From Flavobacterium shii (GTDB lineage: Bacteria; Bacteroidota; Bacteroidia; Flavobacteriales; Flavobacteriaceae): 64,000 nt of DNA. A program made the translations under genes and the position numbers. This document shows positions 37,793 through 46,407 of this stretch, piece after piece. How positions within the stretch are numbered: the first letter of the stretch is position 1; each line of letters opens with the position of its first letter. The notes beneath the pieces are model-generated. The model had not been told where the DNA came from. It did not search any database and saw only the letters and a program-made list of their open reading frames with translations. Where the stretch lies: NCBI RefSeq assembly GCF_025847235.1, contig NZ_JAOZEW010000017.1:1-64000 (forward strand), in the 5' to 3' direction.

Positions 37793-38410
37793 ATGAAGAT
37801 CTCTATTGTTGTAACACAAGAAGAACATTATAAATATGCGCAAGAAATATGCGATACTATAGAGTCGTCTGCCTTATTGAGAGGTACTGGAATTGCTAAA
37901 AGAACTCCTGAATATATCCAGAAAAAGATGGAAAACAGAGATGCATTGATAGCTTTGGCAGATGGTAAATTTGCAGGTTTTTGTTATATCGAAAGCTGGC
38001 AACATGGCAAATTTGTGGCTCATTCCGGATTAATAGTACATCCTGATTATAGAAATTTAGGTTTAGCCAAAAAAATCAAATCGAAAGTTTTTGATTACTC
38101 ATTAGAAAAGTTTCCAGATGCAAAAATATTTGGTATCACAACTGGTTTGGCTGTTATGAAAATCAATTCGGATTTAGGATATAAACCGGTTCCTTTCTCA
38201 GAACTTACAAGTGATCCAAGCTTTTGGGCAGGTTGCAAAACTTGTACGAATTATGAAATATTAAAAAGTAAAGATAATAAAATGTGCTTATGCACAGGAA
38301 TGTTGTACGATCCAAAAGAAAAACAGAAAGATCCGCCAAAACATCCCTTTAACGTAAAAGTACTCAATAGATTAAAATCAATTAAACAAGCCCTTTTCTT
38401 AAAAAAATAA
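37793..38410 (+). CDS. GNAT acyltransferase, candidate N-acylglutamate synthase
   Basis: The 205-residue protein has a GNAT core: DALIALADGKFAGFCYIESW, SGLIVHPDYRNLGLAKKIKS (motif A) and FGITTGLAVMKINSDLGY. The Cys-rich tail WAGCKTCTNYE..MCLCTGMLYD is unusual for generic GNATs. It is the first gene, 4 bp before argG, in a cluster that otherwise lacks an N-acylglutamate synthase, so it is the natural candidate for that step. I recall GNAT proteins at this position in other Bacteroidota being assigned this role. The start at 37793 is used; the ATG at 37736 adds a non-family stretch. Confidence 0.8.
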   Translation: MKISIVVTQEEHYKYAQEICDTIESSALLRGTGIAKRTPEYIQKKMENRDALIALADGKFAGFCYIESWQHGKFVAHSGLIVHPDYRNLGLAKKIKSKVFDYSLEKFPDAKIFGITTGLAVMKINSDLGYKPVPFSELTSDPSFWAGCKTCTNYEILKSKDNKMCLCTGMLYDPKEKQKDPPKHPFNVKVLNRLKSIKQALFLKK

Positions 38411-38414
38411 AATT

Positions 38415-39608
38415 ATGAAAAAAGTTGTATTAGCTTATAGCGGAGGATTAGATACTTCGTATTGCCTTAAATATTTAAAAAATGAAAAAGGATATGAAGT
38501 CCACACTGTACTTATTAATACAGGAGGATTTGATGAAGAAGAATTAAATGCCATTGAAGAAAGAGCTTACGAATTAGGAAGTGCACAACATGCAAATCTT
38601 ACCATCGTAGATAAGTATTATGATAAAGCTATAAAATATTTGATTTTTGGAAATGTATTAAAAAACAATACTTATCCATTATCTGTAAGTGCAGAGCGTG
38701 TTTTTCAAGCTATAGAAGCAATAAAATATGCTAAAAAAGTAGGAGCAGAAGCAATTGCACACGGAAGTACAGGAGCAGGAAACGATCAAATTAGATTTGA
38801 CTTGATTTTCCAGACAATTGCTCCAGAGATTGAAATTATTACCCCAATTAGAGATTTAAAATTGTCAAGACAAGAAGAAGTAGATTATTTATCTAAAAAT
38901 GGCGTTCATTATTCTTGGGAAAAAGCACAATATTCGATTAATAAAGGGCTTTGGGGAACAAGCGTAGGAGGAAAAGAAACTTTAACTTCTAGTAAACCAT
39001 TACCTAGTGAAGCATATCCTTCGCAATTACAAAAAGAAGGTGAAGAAAAAGTGACTTTACATTTTGAACAAGGAGAATTAGTTGGAATAAATGGTAAAAC
39101 AGATAAACCATCAAATAATATTGTAGCGCTAGAAAAATTAGCAAATGCATACGCAATAGGTAGAGATATTCACGTAGGTGATACCATTATAGGTATTAAA
39201 GGAAGAGTAGGTTTTGAAGCTGCTGCACCACTAATTATCATCAAAGCGCACCATTTATTAGAGAAACATACACTTGGTAAATGGCAACAATATTGGAAAG
39301 AACAATTAGGGAACTGGTACGGAATGTTGTTTCACGAAGGTCAGTTTTTGGATCCAGTAATGCGTAACATCGAAACGTTTTTGCAAGACACACAAAAAAC
39401 GGTTAATGGAGTTGTAACCGTTTCTCTTAAACCTTATCATTTTTCGCTTGACGGAATCGAATCAGATAATGATTTAATGAATACAGGATTTGGTCAATAC
39501 GGAGAAATGAACAATGCATGGACATCTGATGATGCCAAAGGATTTATTAAGATTTTAGGAAATGCTCAAAATATATTTTCATCTGTAAATCACCTAGATT
39601 ATGATTAA
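38415..39608 (+). CDS. argG: Argininosuccinate synthase
   Basis: The 397-residue enzyme joins citrulline and aspartate with ATP. It has the PP-loop LAYSGGLDTSYCLKYL, AHGSTGAGNDQIRFD, SINKGLWG, and the citrulline/aspartate-binding segments. Its 3' end overlaps argC by 8 bp, so translation is coupled. Confidence 0.97.
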   Translation: MKKVVLAYSGGLDTSYCLKYLKNEKGYEVHTVLINTGGFDEEELNAIEERAYELGSAQHANLTIVDKYYDKAIKYLIFGNVLKNNTYPLSVSAERVFQAIEAIKYAKKVGAEAIAHGSTGAGNDQIRFDLIFQTIAPEIEIITPIRDLKLSRQEEVDYLSKNGVHYSWEKAQYSINKGLWGTSVGGKETLTSSKPLPSEAYPSQLQKEGEEKVTLHFEQGELVGINGKTDKPSNNIVALEKLANAYAIGRDIHVGDTIIGIKGRVGFEAAAPLIIIKAHHLLEKHTLGKWQQYWKEQLGNWYGMLFHEGQFLDPVMRNIETFLQDTQKTVNGVVTVSLKPYHFSLDGIESDNDLMNTGFGQYGEMNNAWTSDDAKGFIKILGNAQNIFSSVNHLDYD

Positions 39609-40578
39609 TGTTGGAATAATTGGCGGTTCAGGCTACACAGCTGGAGAATTGATAAGAATATTAATGTATCACCCTAATGTAAACATTGATTTTGTTTACA
39701 GCACAACCAATGCAGGAAAGCCACTTTCGGTTGCGCATCATGATTTATTGGGAGATATCGAAATGGATTTTACAGATGTTCTTAATCCAGATGTAAATGT
39801 GTTGTTTTTATGTTTAGGACACGGAAGATCAGTTTCGTTTCTAGAAGAAAATAAATTTGCAGGTCATACCAAGATCATTGATTTAGGAAATGATTTTAGA
39901 TTAAATAAAGATGCCAATTTTGATGGAAAAGAATTCATTTATGGATTGCCAGAATTGAATAAAACGGCTATCAAAAAAGCACAATTTATTGCTAATCCAG
40001 GTTGTTTTGCAACAGCGATTCAATTGGCATTATTGCCATTGGCAAAGAATGAGTTATTAAAAAACGATGTACATGTTAATGCAACAACAGGAAGTACAGG
40101 AGCTGGAGTTAGCCCTTCGGAAACTACGCATTTTAGTTGGAGATCAAACAATATGTCGCATTACAAAGCATTTGATCATCAGCATTTAGGTGAGATAAAT
40201 CAAAGTATAAATCAATTACAAGCTGATTATTCAAACGAATTGTTGTTTATTCCGAATAGAGGAGATTTTGCAAGAGGAATTTTTGCAACTTTATATACGA
40301 CTATCGAAGAAAGTTTAGATGAAATCGTTGCTAAATACGAAGATTTTTATAAAAACGAGCCGTTTGTAACTGTTACTACGACTAATATCAATATGAAACA
40401 GGTCGTACAAACTAATAAATGTATTATAAGTTTAACCAAAAGTGGAAACCGGGTATTGATTACTTCAATAATTGATAACCTAACCAAAGGCGCTGCTGGA
40501 CAAGCAATTCAAAATATGAATTTGATGTTTGGATTACCAGAAACGACAGGTTTACATTTAAAACCAAGCGGATTTTAA
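39601..40578 (+). CDS. argC: N-acyl-gamma-glutamyl-phosphate reductase
   Basis: The 325-residue protein has NAD(P) motif GIIGGSGYTAGELIRIL, catalytic Cys in NPGCFATAIQLALLPLA, HFSWRSNN and FIPNRGDFARGI. It reduces the acylglutamyl phosphate to the semialdehyde. Together with the transcarbamylase type, the acyl group is more likely succinyl than acetyl (inference). Confidence 0.96.
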   Translation: MINVGIIGGSGYTAGELIRILMYHPNVNIDFVYSTTNAGKPLSVAHHDLLGDIEMDFTDVLNPDVNVLFLCLGHGRSVSFLEENKFAGHTKIIDLGNDFRLNKDANFDGKEFIYGLPELNKTAIKKAQFIANPGCFATAIQLALLPLAKNELLKNDVHVNATTGSTGAGVSPSETTHFSWRSNNMSHYKAFDHQHLGEINQSINQLQADYSNELLFIPNRGDFARGIFATLYTTIEESLDEIVAKYEDFYKNEPFVTVTTTNINMKQVVQTNKCIISLTKSGNRVLITSIIDNLTKGAAGQAIQNMNLMFGLPETTGLHLKPSGF

Positions 40579-40700
40579 ATCCCCACCCCAACCCTCTCCA
40601 AAGGGAAGGGAGAGAGTGAGAAAAAAAATATAAATATAAAAACAACACCCCCCGTTGTAAGTTTTTATTCCCCTCCTTCGGAGGGGGTTAGGGGGAGGAT
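40579..40700. repeat. Inverted pair of C/G-rich REP-like repeats between argC and argD
   Basis: The left block 40579-40619 carries CCCTCTCCAAAGGGAAGGG. The right block 40667-40700 carries CCCCTCCTTCGGAGGGGG. The reverse complement of the right block aligns with the left. A small ACAAC..GTTGT hairpin lies in the AT-rich centre. It is the same family as 25313-25409. Confidence 0.75.
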
Positions 40701-40704
40701 AACT

Positions 40705-41844
40705 ATGAACTTATTTAACGTATACCCACTTTATGACATAACTCCTGTAAAAGCACTAGATTGTACTATTACAGACGATAAAGGAATAGAGTATTTAGAT
40801 TTATATAGTGGTCATGGAGTAATCTCTATCGGTCACACACAACCAGATTATGTAGCAAAACTTAAAAATCAATTAGATAATTTAGGTTTTTATTCTAATG
40901 CAATTCAGAATCCTTTGCAAGTAGAATTAGCTGATAAATTAGGGAAACTTTCAGGATTAGAAGATTATGAATTGTTTTTATGCAGCTCAGGAGCAGAGGC
41001 TAATGAAAATGCTTTAAAACTAGCTTCTTTTCATAACGGAAAATCAAGAGTTGTTGCTTTTGATAACTCTTTTCACGGAAGAACTTCTGCAGCTGTTGCA
41101 GTAACAGACAATAAAAAAATTGTTGCTCCAATAAATGCGCAACAAGTAGTTACTTTTTTACCTCTTAATAATATCGAATTAGTAGAAGCAGAACTTGCAA
41201 AAGGAGATGTTTCGAGTGTAATTATCGAAGGAATTCAAGGAGTAGGAGGTTTAGATGAAGGTACAACTGAGTTTTTTCAGGCTTTAGAAAAAGCTTGTAA
41301 AAAACATGGTGCAGTTTTAATTCTTGACGAAGTACAATCAGGTTACGGAAGAAGCGGAAAGTTTTTTGCGTACCAACATCACAATATAAAAGCCGATATT
41401 ATTTCGGTAGCAAAAGGAATGGGGAATGGTTTTCCGGTAGGAGCTATTTTGATTTCGCCTGAATTTGAAGCTAGTTTCGGATTATTAGGAACTACTTTCG
41501 GCGGAAGCCATTTATCTTGTGCAGCGGGAATTGCGGTTCTGGATGTAATCGAAAAATTGAAATTACAGGATAATGTAAATGAAGTTTCAGCTTACTTTTT
41601 TGAGCAAATCAAGCAAGTTCCTCAAATTAAACAAGTAAAAGGAAAAGGATTAATGCTTGGAGTAGAATTCGATTTTGAGATTGCACCGCTTCGTAAAAAG
41701 CTTATTGTTGAGAAACATATTTTTACAGGAAGTGCCAACAACAAAAATCTATTGAGAATTTTGCCACCACTTACAGTAAAAAAATCTGATATAGATACAT
41801 TTATCGTTGCATTAAAAGAAAGTTTAGAAGAATTAGGACATTAG
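40705..41844 (+). CDS. argD: N-acyl-ornithine aminotransferase (class III)
   Basis: The 379-residue PLP enzyme has LCSSGAEANENALKLA, DNSFHGRTSAAVAVT, LDEVQSGYGRSGKFFAY, and the PLP lysine in SVAKGMGNGFPVGA. GTTFGGSHLSCAAG follows. Its role is transamination of the acylated glutamate semialdehyde to acyl-ornithine. It is in the arg operon, 126 bp after argC. Confidence 0.95.
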   Translation: MNLFNVYPLYDITPVKALDCTITDDKGIEYLDLYSGHGVISIGHTQPDYVAKLKNQLDNLGFYSNAIQNPLQVELADKLGKLSGLEDYELFLCSSGAEANENALKLASFHNGKSRVVAFDNSFHGRTSAAVAVTDNKKIVAPINAQQVVTFLPLNNIELVEAELAKGDVSSVIIEGIQGVGGLDEGTTEFFQALEKACKKHGAVLILDEVQSGYGRSGKFFAYQHHNIKADIISVAKGMGNGFPVGAILISPEFEASFGLLGTTFGGSHLSCAAGIAVLDVIEKLKLQDNVNEVSAYFFEQIKQVPQIKQVKGKGLMLGVEFDFEIAPLRKKLIVEKHIFTGSANNKNLLRILPPLTVKKSDIDTFIVALKESLEELGH

Positions 41845-41897
41845 TTTTTCATTGCTAACTACACATAACAACTACCAAACAACCAACTACAAAAATT

Positions 41898-43094
41898 ATG
41901 AACCACCACCTATCAATTGAAAAGCGAAATTTGGTTTTACTCTCGATGGCAAAGCTTGTCGAAGAGGAAAGAAACCAAATCATTCTGACGAATCAAGCTG
42001 ATTTGGCCGCTTACAATGGCACAGATTTAGCGATGGAAGAACGTTTAAAAGTAGATAACGCCAAGATTGATGAAATGATTTTATCATTAAACCAACTGGC
42101 GTCTCAAGAAGACCCCGTTGGCGTGGAAAGGTTTCATTTTGTGCATGAAAACGGAATTAAAGTCAGTAATAAAACGGCAGCTTTTGGTACGATATTAATT
42201 ATTTACGAATCAAGACCCGATGTAACTATCGAAGCTGGTGGAATTGCCTTTAAATCTGGGAATAAAATTTTGCTAAAAGGCGGAAAAGAAGCCCTAAAAT
42301 CTAATTTAAAGATTGTAAGTTTATGGCATCAGGCTTTAGCAGAGAATAATGTTTCGACAGAATGGGTTGAATATTTAAACTTCAATCGTCAGGAAACACA
42401 AGCTTTCTTAGAAAAACCAACACAAAAAGTAGATTTAATTGTACCTCGTGGTGGCGAAAAATTAATTGAGTTTGTAAAAGCCCATGCTACTTGTCCAGTA
42501 ATCGTAAGCGGACGGGGAAATAATTTTGTTTACGTTCATAAAGAAGCAGATACAGATATTGCATTAAAAGTGATTCTTAATGCAAAAACGTCTAAAATCT
42601 CTGCATGTAATGCAGTTGATAAGGTTTTGATAGATTCACAATTACCAAATTTTGAAGGTTTCTTGGCTATTTTAATAGAAGAACTAGAAGAGTCCAAAGT
42701 CGAGATTATTGTAGACAAAACATTAGAAACCTTTGCAAATACAAGTGTCCTGAAAGATGAAGATATTTGGTATGAAGAATTTCTAGATTATAAAATCGTA
42801 CTAGGAACAATCGATTCCGAACAAGATGCTATTGCAAAAATAAATAAATATTGTGGCGGACATTCGGCAGCAATAATTACAAGAAATAAAGATGTTGCTC
42901 AAGAATTTATGGAATCTATAGATGCGGCAGCTGTTTATCATAATGCATCAACTCGATTTACCGATGGAGGACAATTAGGCTTAGGCGGAGAATTAGCCAT
43001 AAGTACAGATAAATTACACCAACGGGGACCAATAGGCTTGCAACATCTGGTTACCAATAAGTGGTATATTTACGGAGAAGGGCAAATTAGATAA
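41898..43094 (+). CDS. proA: Gamma-glutamyl phosphate reductase ProA
   Basis: The 398-residue aldehyde-dehydrogenase-like enzyme has IIYESRPDVTIEAGGIAFKSGN and LIVPRGGEKLIEFV. The catalytic Cys is in KISACNAVDKVL, and STRFTDGGQLGLGGELAIST follows. It acts in proline synthesis on unacylated glutamyl phosphate. Its placement inside the arginine cluster couples both glutamate-derived pathways. Confidence 0.96.
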   Translation: MNHHLSIEKRNLVLLSMAKLVEEERNQIILTNQADLAAYNGTDLAMEERLKVDNAKIDEMILSLNQLASQEDPVGVERFHFVHENGIKVSNKTAAFGTILIIYESRPDVTIEAGGIAFKSGNKILLKGGKEALKSNLKIVSLWHQALAENNVSTEWVEYLNFNRQETQAFLEKPTQKVDLIVPRGGEKLIEFVKAHATCPVIVSGRGNNFVYVHKEADTDIALKVILNAKTSKISACNAVDKVLIDSQLPNFEGFLAILIEELEESKVEIIVDKTLETFANTSVLKDEDIWYEEFLDYKIVLGTIDSEQDAIAKINKYCGGHSAAIITRNKDVAQEFMESIDAAAVYHNASTRFTDGGQLGLGGELAISTDKLHQRGPIGLQHLVTNKWYIYGEGQIR

Positions 43095-43106
43095 TTAGAC
43101 TTTCTT

Positions 43107-43326
43107 AGATTGTCGATTAACGATTTTTGATTTCAGATATAGCTTTGCGAACTTAGCATTTATAAAGGTTTATAACATAAAAACCTTGCGCCCTTTGCGG
43201 TAAATTTTTTGATTTTAGATTGATGAATAGCAATTTTAGATTTCAGATATAGCTTTGCGAACTTAACGTTTGTAAACACAAACAATATAAAAAGAACCTT
43301 GCGCCCTTTGCGGTAAAAAAACAAAA
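43107..43326 (+). repeat. Two diverged 110-bp tandem units filling the proA-proB gap
   Basis: Unit 1 (43107-43216) and unit 2 (43217-43326) align at a constant offset of 110. The blocks CAGATATAGCTTTGCGAACT and CCTTGCGCCCTTTGCGGTAA are identical in both, and the spacer sequence diverges. Unit 2 ends at the proB ATG, so it also supplies the proB leader. Confidence 0.85.
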
Positions 43327-43327
43327 C

Positions 43328-44089
43328 ATGGCAAAAAAAAGGATTTTATTAAAAATAGGAAGCAATACGCTAACCAAAGAAACCAATCATATCTCCAGAG
43401 GAAAGATTGAAGATATTGGAATGCAAATCGCAGCTTTAAATGAGAAATACGAATTTGTAATTGTAAGTTCTGGTGCGATTGCAGCTGCAAAACAGTTTGT
43501 AAAACTAGAGAGCAAAGGCAAAGAGATTATTGTAAAACAAGCTTTGGCATCGATTGGGCAACCACATTTAATGCGGATTTTCCATGAGAATTTTAGTGAT
43601 TTAGGATTACTGACCTCGCAATGTTTGTTATCCTATTCAGATTTTGAAAAAGAACAATCCAAAATCAATATTGTAAATACAATAAATGTTTTAGTCGAGA
43701 ACAATTACATTCCGATTATCAACGAAAATGATACCGTTGCAACCGACGAAATTCAGTTTGGAGATAACGATAAATTAGCAGCATTAACGGCAGTTCTATT
43801 AAATGTAGATATCTTGATAATTGCCACAAACACAAGCGGGATTTATACAAAAGCATCTATACATAATGAGGTGCCAGAAACGATAGCTTTAGTAAATGAT
43901 TTACAGCTTTTAGAAAAAGAAATTGGAGAATCTAAATCGTCGCACGGAACAGGAGGTATGCAATCAAAAATTGAAGCAGCGGCAATTGCCAAAGCAGCAA
44001 ATATTGAAACGTGGATTGTAAACGGATTAGAAGATAATTTTATTCTAAAAGTATTAAAAAACGAAATTCCTTTTACTAAAATAGTGTGA
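43328..44089 (+). CDS. proB: Glutamate 5-kinase ProB, short form
   Basis: The 253-residue amino-acid kinase has LLKIGSNTLTKE, VIVSSGAIAAAKQF, ALASIGQPHLMRIFHENF, PIINENDTVATDEIQFGDND, and SHGTGGMQSKIEAA. It lacks the C-terminal PUA domain of the E. coli type, which is about 100 residues longer; this is a natural shorter variant rather than a truncation. It phosphorylates glutamate for ProA. Confidence 0.95.
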   Translation: MAKKRILLKIGSNTLTKETNHISRGKIEDIGMQIAALNEKYEFVIVSSGAIAAAKQFVKLESKGKEIIVKQALASIGQPHLMRIFHENFSDLGLLTSQCLLSYSDFEKEQSKINIVNTINVLVENNYIPIINENDTVATDEIQFGDNDKLAALTAVLLNVDILIIATNTSGIYTKASIHNEVPETIALVNDLQLLEKEIGESKSSHGTGGMQSKIEAAAIAKAANIETWIVNGLEDNFILKVLKNEIPFTKIV

Positions 44090-44407
44090 TGGAACGCAGA
44101 TGAAACGGATTTGCTAAAGCAAAAACACAGATAAACACAGATTTTTTTAATATTTACTATTCTTGAGAATTATAATCTTTAAATTTTATAATTTTTAAAT
44201 CTTTAAATAAAAACTAACATGAACTATATTTCAATTCAAATTGCAAAAATTGTCCAAAGAGGAACGCGACGGATGTAGATTTGTTAAAAACAGAAACGCC
44301 GATAGAATAGATTTAATAACAAATGAAATCCGTGTAAATCTGCGTCTTCGCGATAGCGAATCAGTTTAATCCGCGTCCAAAATGTGCAACAATATAAAAC
44401 AAAAAAC
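44090..44407 (+). repeat. proB-argF' gap with repeat fragments and a duplicated argF' start
   Basis: A 24-bp block at 44216-44239, which includes ATG and the first six codons of argF', recurs at 44405-44428 as the real start. The upstream copy runs only 19 codons before a stop. Around it lie degenerate blocks of the type GGAACGCAGATGAAACGGAT (44092-44111) and AATCCGTGTAAATCTGCGTC (44330-44349). The arrangement suggests that a repeat was inserted or duplicated at the start of argF'. Confidence 0.75.
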
Positions 44408-45355
44408 ATGAACTATATTTCAATTCAAGATATCAACTCATTATCAAAATGGGTAAAAGGTGCGTTAAAAATCAAGAAAAAACCACTAAAAAACCAACAC
44501 CTAGGTAAGAACAAAACCTTAGGAATGTTATTTTTTAACCCGAGTTTAAGAACACGTTTAAGTACTCAAAAAGCCGCTATAAACTTAGGAATGAATGTTA
44601 TGGTAATGAACTTTACCAACGAAGGATGGACATTAGAGTTTGAGGACGGAGCAATAATGAACTCAGGCGCTTCAGAGCATATCAAAGAAGCTGCCGAAGT
44701 AGTTTCGCAATACTGCGATATTATTGCTATTAGAGCATTTGCAGGATTATTAGATAAAGAAAAAGATTATGCCGAAACCGTTATTTCAGGCTTTTTAAAA
44801 TACGCCACAGTTCCAATTGTAAATATGGAAAGTGCGGTTCGTCACCCTTTACAATCATTGGCAGACGCAATTACTATGGAAGAGTTTAAGACCAAGCATA
44901 AACCAAAAGTAGTGCTTTCTTGGGCGCCACATCCTAAGGCATTGCCACAAGCAGTAGCTAATTCATTTGTAGAAATGATGCAAATGCAAAAAAATGTCGA
45001 CTTTGTAATTACACACCCCGAAGGATACGAGCTAAGTCCAGAAATCACGAAAGATTCAAAAATAGAATACGATCAAGACAAAGCATTCGAAAATGCCGAT
45101 TTTGTTTATGTAAAAAACTGGAGTAACTTTAATGATTACGGTAAAGTAACCAATTCAGACCCAAATTGGACCGTTACTGCCGATAAAATGGCATTAACCA
45201 ACAACGGGAAATTCATGCATTGCCTTCCCGTTCGTCGTAACGTAATTGTAAGCGATGAAGTTTTAGATAGCGAAAATTCAATTGTAATCGAGCAAGCCAA
45301 TAACAGAACATACGCTGCACAATTGGTGTTGCAAAAGATTCTTAAGAAGTTATAA
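44408..45355 (+). CDS. argF': N-succinyl/N-acetyl-ornithine carbamoyltransferase (ArgF' type)
   Basis: The 315-residue transcarbamylase has carbamoyl-phosphate motif NPSLRTRLST, RHPLQSLADAIT, SWAPHPKALPQAV, THPEGYEL and HCLPVRRN. The last two place it in the acylated-ornithine branch rather than classic OTCase. At the position that sets substrate choice (Pro90 in B. fragilis SOTCase, Glu92 in Xanthomonas AOTCase), this protein has Ser89 (NSGASEHIKEA). Glu92Ser is reported to turn the Xanthomonas enzyme into a succinylornithine enzyme, so succinylornithine is favoured. Confidence 0.93.
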   Translation: MNYISIQDINSLSKWVKGALKIKKKPLKNQHLGKNKTLGMLFFNPSLRTRLSTQKAAINLGMNVMVMNFTNEGWTLEFEDGAIMNSGASEHIKEAAEVVSQYCDIIAIRAFAGLLDKEKDYAETVISGFLKYATVPIVNMESAVRHPLQSLADAITMEEFKTKHKPKVVLSWAPHPKALPQAVANSFVEMMQMQKNVDFVITHPEGYELSPEITKDSKIEYDQDKAFENADFVYVKNWSNFNDYGKVTNSDPNWTVTADKMALTNNGKFMHCLPVRRNVIVSDEVLDSENSIVIEQANNRTYAAQLVLQKILKKL

Positions 45356-45363
45356 ATTAAGTT

Positions 45364-45418
45364 GCTAAGGTTCTGAGTTACTAAGATGCTAAGTCACTTA
45401 GAACCTCAGAACCTTAGC
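45364..45418. repeat. 14-bp-arm inverted repeat before argB
   Basis: GCTAAGGTTCTGAG (45364-45377) and CTCAGAACCTTAGC (45405-45418) are exact inverted copies separated by 27 bp. Further partial copies of the CTTAGAACCTC motif lie at 45398-45432. The same motif recurs before argE (about 46373-46395). No T run follows, so it is not a classic terminator. Confidence 0.75.
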
Positions 45419-45438
45419 GTCTTAGAACCTCAAAAAAA

Positions 45439-46212
45439 ATGAAAGTATCATTAATAAAAATTGGCGGTAATATAATCGATAATCCATCAGAATTAGAGAA
45501 ATTCTTAACAGATTTTTCTAAGATAGAAGGACATAAAATATTGATTCACGGTGGAGGAAAATCGGCTACAAAAATGGCTGAAAGTATTGGTCTAGTTCCG
45601 CAAATGATAGATGGTCGTCGTATAACCGATGCAGCAATGCTCGATGTAGTCGTGATGATTTATGCAGGACAAATCAATAAGAATATTGTAGCACAATTGC
45701 AGGCAAAAAACAATAATGCAATTGGATTTTCGGGAGCCGATGGAAACTTAATCCAATCGACAAAAAGAAACCACCCAACAATCGATTATGGTTTTGTGGG
45801 CGATGTAAAACAAGTAAACACAAGTTTATTGGCTACATTGCTGGAAAACAACATAGTACCGGTTTTTTGCGCGATTACACACGATAAAAACGGACAATTA
45901 CTAAACACAAATGCCGATACAATTGCAAGTGAGTTAGCGATTGCTTTATCCCAAGATTTTGATGTAACGCTTACCTATTGTTTTGAAAAACAAGGAGTTT
46001 TGTCGGATTCAGAAGATGATGATTCGGTTATTACCGAAATAAACGCTGAATTATACGAAAAACTAAAAGCAGAAAAAGTAATTCATTCCGGAATGATTCC
46101 AAAATTAGACAATTGTTTCAATAGCTTGTCTAAAGGAGTTCAGGCCATAAAAATCGGGCATCATAGTATGTTGCAAAATTCAAGTATATTGCATACAACG
46201 ATTACATTATAA
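45439..46212 (+). CDS. argB: Acylglutamate kinase ArgB
   Basis: The 257-residue amino-acid kinase has LIKIGGNIIDNP, IHGGGKSATKMAESIGL, GRRITDAAMLDVVVMIYAG, NTNADTIASELAIAL and SGMIPKLDNCFNSLSKGV. It phosphorylates the N-acylated glutamate, the second pathway step. It is of the typical short bacterial size. Confidence 0.95.
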   Translation: MKVSLIKIGGNIIDNPSELEKFLTDFSKIEGHKILIHGGGKSATKMAESIGLVPQMIDGRRITDAAMLDVVVMIYAGQINKNIVAQLQAKNNNAIGFSGADGNLIQSTKRNHPTIDYGFVGDVKQVNTSLLATLLENNIVPVFCAITHDKNGQLLNTNADTIASELAIALSQDFDVTLTYCFEKQGVLSDSEDDDSVITEINAELYEKLKAEKVIHSGMIPKLDNCFNSLSKGVQAIKIGHHSMLQNSSILHTTITL

Positions 46213-46407
46213 AAGATATAGCCACAGATTAACGGATTAAAAGGATTAAAAATCTGTGAAAATTCTTTTAATCTGTGGCAAAAAAAGAGCATTACGCAAG
46301 GCATTTTAAATATTAATTTAAGAAATTTGCGCAAATTAAAATCGTTACAGATTTAATTAAAAAAACGTTGTGGCTTAGAACCTCAGTATCTCAGTACCTA
46401 TAAAAAA
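46213..46407. repeat. argB-argE gap with inverted repeat
   Basis: GCCACAGATTAA (46221-46232) and TTAATCTGTGGC (46268-46279) form an exact inverted repeat with inner partial copies. Further on is a CTTAGAACCTCAGTATCTCAG block related to the one before argB. Confidence 0.6.

Noticed and set aside
44219-44275. ATG at 44219 as the argF' start
   Set aside because: The frame stops after 19 codons; the true start is the second copy of the same block at 44408.
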